In this document: positions 61,161-64,000 of the stretch, in pieces
Layout: the number at the start of each line of letters is the position of its first letter
Numbering within the stretch: position 1 is the stretch's first letter
Source of the DNA: Nitrospirota bacterium
GTDB lineage: Bacteria; Nitrospirota; Thermodesulfovibrionia; Thermodesulfovibrionales; JdFR-88
Direction of reading: 5' to 3'
Assembly: GCA_021840255.1 (NCBI GenBank)
Contig: JAKBYX010000001.1
Span: 1 to 64,000 of the forward strand
Length of the DNA: 64,000 nt
The notes under the pieces: generated by a model
Database searches by the model: none
The model's input: only the letters and a program-made list of their open reading frames with translations
Told to the model about the DNA's origin: nothing
Program-made: the position numbers and the translations under genes

Positions 61161-62495
61161 ATGAAGCATTTTAGCGATGTCGTAGAGACCAAAGGCACTG
61201 TGACGCTGAAAGACAGGGCCGCATTCATTGAAAACCTGGACGGCTACCTTTATGAAGCGGTATTCGAGTCCAATGCCGAGCGGAAGATCGCCCTTTTGAC
61301 GGCCATAAAGGAGGCTGCAAAGGCGGAGGGCGTCATCCCCTGCTCCATCCATGACTTCTATATGGAGATGGGCAGGAATTATGCGGGCATCACGGTGCCG
61401 GCCATCAACATAAGGGGGCTGACATACGATGTTGCCAGGGCGATATTCAGAAAGGCACTTGAGCACAAGGTGGGCGCGTTCATATTCGAGATAGCCCGCT
61501 CAGAGATAGGCTACACGAAGCAGAGGCCGCTTGAGTATTCCACGGTCATATTGGCCGCCGCCCTGAAGGAAGGCTACAAGGGCCCCGTTTTTATCCAGGG
61601 GGACCATTTCCAGTTCTCGCTCAAAAACTACCAGAAGGGAAAAGAGGGTGAGACGGAGTACATAAGGGGGCTGATAAAAGAGGCGATAGACGCCGAATTC
61701 TATAACATAGATATAGACGCCTCGACCCTGGTTGACCTTTCAAGACCAACTGTAAAGGAGCAGCAGAGGCCCAATTTCGAGCACACCGCGATGCTGGCGG
61801 AGTTCATCAGGAGCAACGAGCCTGGCGGCATCCATGTTTCCATCGGCGGTGAGATCGGTGAGATCGGGGGCAAAAACAGCACCCCGGAAGAGCTTTCCGC
61901 ATATCTTGAAGGGTTCAACGAGAGCTTTAAGGGCGCCGATGGACTCAGCAAACTGAGCGTCCAGACGGGAACGTCGCACGGAGGCGTAGTGCTTCCTGAC
62001 GGTACGCTTGCCAAGGTGAAGATAGATTTTGAGACCCTGAAAGTGCTCTCTGATATGGCGCGGAAAAAATATAGTCTGTCGGGCTGCGTCCAGCACGGTG
62101 CATCCACGCTTCCCGAAGAGGCCTTTGACATGTTCCCCAAAACCGGCACGGTAGAGGTCCATCTGGCCACCGGTTTCCAGAACATAATCTACGACAGCGA
62201 GCACCTGCCCCAGGACTTCAAAAAAGAGGTCTACCATTTCATAAAAACCGAGTACGCCGCGGAAAAGAAAGAGAGCGAGACGGAAGATCAGTTCATCTAC
62301 AAGACAAGAAAGAAGGGTTTTGGCCCGCTCAAGCAGAAATGGTGGAACCTTCCCGCAGGCATAAGGGCTGATATAATGAAAGAAATAGAGGCAAAGTTCG
62401 AGCTCCTTTTTGACAAGCTCAAGGTGAAAAATACGCTGGACCTTGTAAACAGAAGCATAAAACCGGTCGCCGTGAAAAAGGAAGTCTTGCTTTAA
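61161..62495 (+). CDS. Class II fructose-bisphosphate aldolase-like protein
   Basis: GPVFIQGDHFQFSL, NIDIDASTLVDLS, GGEIGEIGGKNSTPEEL, TGTSHGGVVLPDG, VQHGASTLPEEAF; GGAGGGG RBS. Confidence 0.82.
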   Translation: MKHFSDVVETKGTVTLKDRAAFIENLDGYLYEAVFESNAERKIALLTAIKEAAKAEGVIPCSIHDFYMEMGRNYAGITVPAINIRGLTYDVARAIFRKALEHKVGAFIFEIARSEIGYTKQRPLEYSTVILAAALKEGYKGPVFIQGDHFQFSLKNYQKGKEGETEYIRGLIKEAIDAEFYNIDIDASTLVDLSRPTVKEQQRPNFEHTAMLAEFIRSNEPGGIHVSIGGEIGEIGGKNSTPEELSAYLEGFNESFKGADGLSKLSVQTGTSHGGVVLPDGTLAKVKIDFETLKVLSDMARKKYSLSGCVQHGASTLPEEAFDMFPKTGTVEVHLATGFQNIIYDSEHLPQDFKKEVYHFIKTEYAAEKKESETEDQFIYKTRKKGFGPLKQKWWNLPAGIRADIMKEIEAKFELLFDKLKVKNTLDLVNRSIKPVAVKKEVLL

Positions 62496-62507
62496 AGGGC
62501 AAAAAAT

Positions 62508-62556
62508 AAAATTAAAAGGGCGGAGCCGGAAATTTTGGCTCCGCCCTTTTAATTTT
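62508..62556. terminator. Rho-independent terminator
   Basis: AAAATTAAAAGGGCGGAGCC-GGAAATTTT-GGCTCCGCCCTTTTAATTTT. Confidence 0.9.
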
Positions 62557-62689
62557 CACCCCAAACGCCTGGAGTGCGGCGGGAGCAACAGGGTTTTTTG
62601 TTTTTTTGTTTTTTCCAGCTTGCCGGCAGATTTGAAACAGCCTCATTCCGGCATTAAAATAAATTAATGATATTTACTGGAGGAGAAAA

Positions 62690-62767
62690 TGGTCGGGGCG
62701 AGCCGATTCGAACGGCCGACCTCTCGCACCCCAAGCGAGTGCGCTAACCAAGCTGCGCTACGCCCCG
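62690..62767 (-). tRNA. tRNA-Pro (anticodon TGG), CCA encoded
   Basis: Reverse complement CGGGGCGTAGCGCAGCTTGGTTAGCGCACTCGCTTGGGGTGCGAGAGGTCGGCCGTTCGAATCGGCTCGCCCCGACCA folds as a cloverleaf. Confidence 0.97.
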
Positions 62768-62797
62768 ATTACCTTGAAAGAAAAAGAAACGAAAATT

Positions 62798-63175
62798 TTA
62801 AAATTGTTCCAGGATTTCGCGAAGGCGGTTTCTTATGTACTGCAGACTGCCAGGCGATAAGGCCGCGTCCTCTTTTTCCTCTTTCGCTTCCCTGCTACCT
62901 TCCGATTCCAGCCTGATCCGAACCCCTTCGATCGTATATTTATGATCGTAAAGGAGCTCTTTTATCCTTATTACCAGGTCGAGGTCCTTCCTGACGTACA
63001 CCCTCTGTCCCGACTTGTTCTTCCTCGGCCTAAGGAACGGGAATTCGGTTTCCCAATATCTTAACACATAAGATTCCACTTTTGTTATGCGGCTTACTTC
63101 GCCGATCTTATAGAAAAGCTTGTCCGGAAGCTTCTTCTGCTCCGGGTTGCTTTTACTGGCCCTCGCCCTTTGCAT
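62798..63175 (-). CDS. MerR family transcriptional regulator
   Basis: YKIGEVSRITKVESYVLRYWETEFPFLRPRKNKSGQRVYVRKDLDLVIRIKELLYDHKYTIEGVR. Confidence 0.93.
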   Translation of the reverse strand: MQRARASKSNPEQKKLPDKLFYKIGEVSRITKVESYVLRYWETEFPFLRPRKNKSGQRVYVRKDLDLVIRIKELLYDHKYTIEGVRIRLESEGSREAKEEKEDAALSPGSLQYIRNRLREILEQF

Positions 63176-63452
63176 TCTGTTTCTCTATGACCGCCTTCAT
63201 TTGATTGCTGGCCCTGAATGTGAGCACCCTTCTGGGCGTTATCTCAAGCTCGTCCCCCGTTTTAGGGTTCCTTCCCCTCCTGGCCCGTTTCTGTCTCACA
63301 TTGAAGGTGCCAAAACCGGAAAGCTTTACGCTCTCCCCTTCCCTGAAGGCTTGGGCTATCGTCTCAAATATGCTCTCCACGATCGTCTGGGCTTCCTTCT
63401 TGGAAAGTCCCACCTTTTCAAATATTATTTCGACGAGGTCAGCCTTTGTCAT
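63153..63452 (-). CDS. ihfA: Integration host factor alpha/HU family DNA-binding protein
   Basis: MTKADLVEIIFEKVGLSKKEAQTIVESIFETIAQAFREGESVKLSGFGTFNVRQKRARRGRNPKTG. Confidence 0.94.
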   Translation of the reverse strand: MTKADLVEIIFEKVGLSKKEAQTIVESIFETIAQAFREGESVKLSGFGTFNVRQKRARRGRNPKTGDELEITPRRVLTFRASNQMKAVIEKQNAKGEGQ

Positions 63453-63654
63453 TATACGTTCAACCGCCTGATAAATATTTTCCTAATTATATTGAGGACA
63501 TACAGAGGTTGTCAATAGAAATTTCAGAAAATTGGCCGCCGGAGCCTGAATGTCCGCCCCATGCGCTCCACGGTCCGATCCGAATGGCTATCCTACCCGG
63601 TAACTCTTCATTATACATTGAAATTTCGGGCCGGGGATGATATTCTATTGGGAC

Positions 63655-63727
<73 letters not shown>

Positions 63728-63759
63728 CTTCCATTTCCATGAAAAGGAGGCGATTGAAA

Positions 63760-63834
63760 ATGGCTTGCAAAGGCAAATGCGGCACGGGCAAAACCAAGGG
63801 TAAAGAGGCAGACAAGGGGACGAAAAAGAAGTAA
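63760..63834 (+). CDS. 24-aa Lys/Cys-rich microprotein candidate (MACKGKCGTGKTKGKEADKGTKKK)
   Basis: AAAAGGAGG RBS about 8 nt before ATG; terminator just downstream; between tRNA-Ala and the terminator. Confidence 0.5.
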   Translation: MACKGKCGTGKTKGKEADKGTKKK

Positions 63835-63860
63835 GGTAATTTCTCCCGTTCTAAGATTGA

Positions 63861-63898
63861 AAAGGGCCAGGAAAAAAATTTCCCGGCCCTTTTTTTGT
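63861..63898. terminator. Rho-independent terminator
   Basis: AAAGGGCCAGGAAAAAAATTTCCCGGCCCTTTTTTT. Confidence 0.85.
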
Positions 63899-63919
63899 GC
63901 CAGTCTGCTGGATCTTCCT

Positions 63920-64000
63920 TCAGGAGCGCTTGCCTATTGAAAAAGCCTTTCCCAACTGCCTGCCCACCCCATAATAAAAACGGCTTTCAGGGGTAAAAAT
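63920..64000 (-). CDS. Possible C-terminal end of a CDS running off the window (..IFTPESRFYYGVGRQLGKAFSIGKRS)
   Basis: Reverse frame open from the window edge to TGA, converging on the terminator. Confidence 0.35.
   Translation of the reverse strand: MFTPESRFYYGVGRQLGKAFSIGKRS

Overview
The window is a gene-dense bacterial chromosomal segment of mostly Gram-negative housekeeping content, with one accessory-looking module. Recognisable blocks from left to right: an ABC ATPase; asd; a hybrid sensor kinase; PIN-PhoH ATPase; citramalate synthase; a class V aminotransferase followed by serA; purA; comF; a PHP phosphatase; a TPR membrane protein; an MltD-like LysM transglycosylase; an envelope operon (bamA-ompH/skp-lpxD-fabZ-lpxA-lpxI); a Wsp-like chemosensory cluster (CheW, CheR-TPR, CheW, MCP, CheA-REC, CheB, REC-GAF-HisKA_2); pyrimidine nucleoside phosphorylase; mltG-ispG-panC; several small proteins; an L,D-transpeptidase; a large MalT/BTAD-type regulator; a duplicated cassette of a ~67-aa protein plus a surface lipoprotein with beta-propeller repeats; a CorC/HlyC-like protein; an NAD-type IDH next to a citrate/homocitrate-synthase-like protein; a PriA-like protein; ribF-coaE; proA; a ThiF/HesA-like protein; bioA; a class II aldolase; tRNA-Pro(TGG); a MerR/IHF-alpha pair; and tRNA-Ala(GGC). 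Most notable candidates: (1) the regulator, small protein and lipoprotein module at about 38.9-49.5 kb, with an exact 11-bp tandem repeat after the regulator, a duplicated cassette with one decayed small ORF, and a REP-like hairpin inserted in frame into a lipoprotein leader; (2) a PriA homologue that appears to have lost Walker A, Walker B and motif VI but kept its zinc-binding cysteines; (3) a Wsp-like pathway whose terminal output is a REC-GAF-histidine kinase; (4) a divergent synthase-IDH pair that may form a Re-citrate-synthase oxidative arm. All calls were made by eye from motifs; no database search was run.
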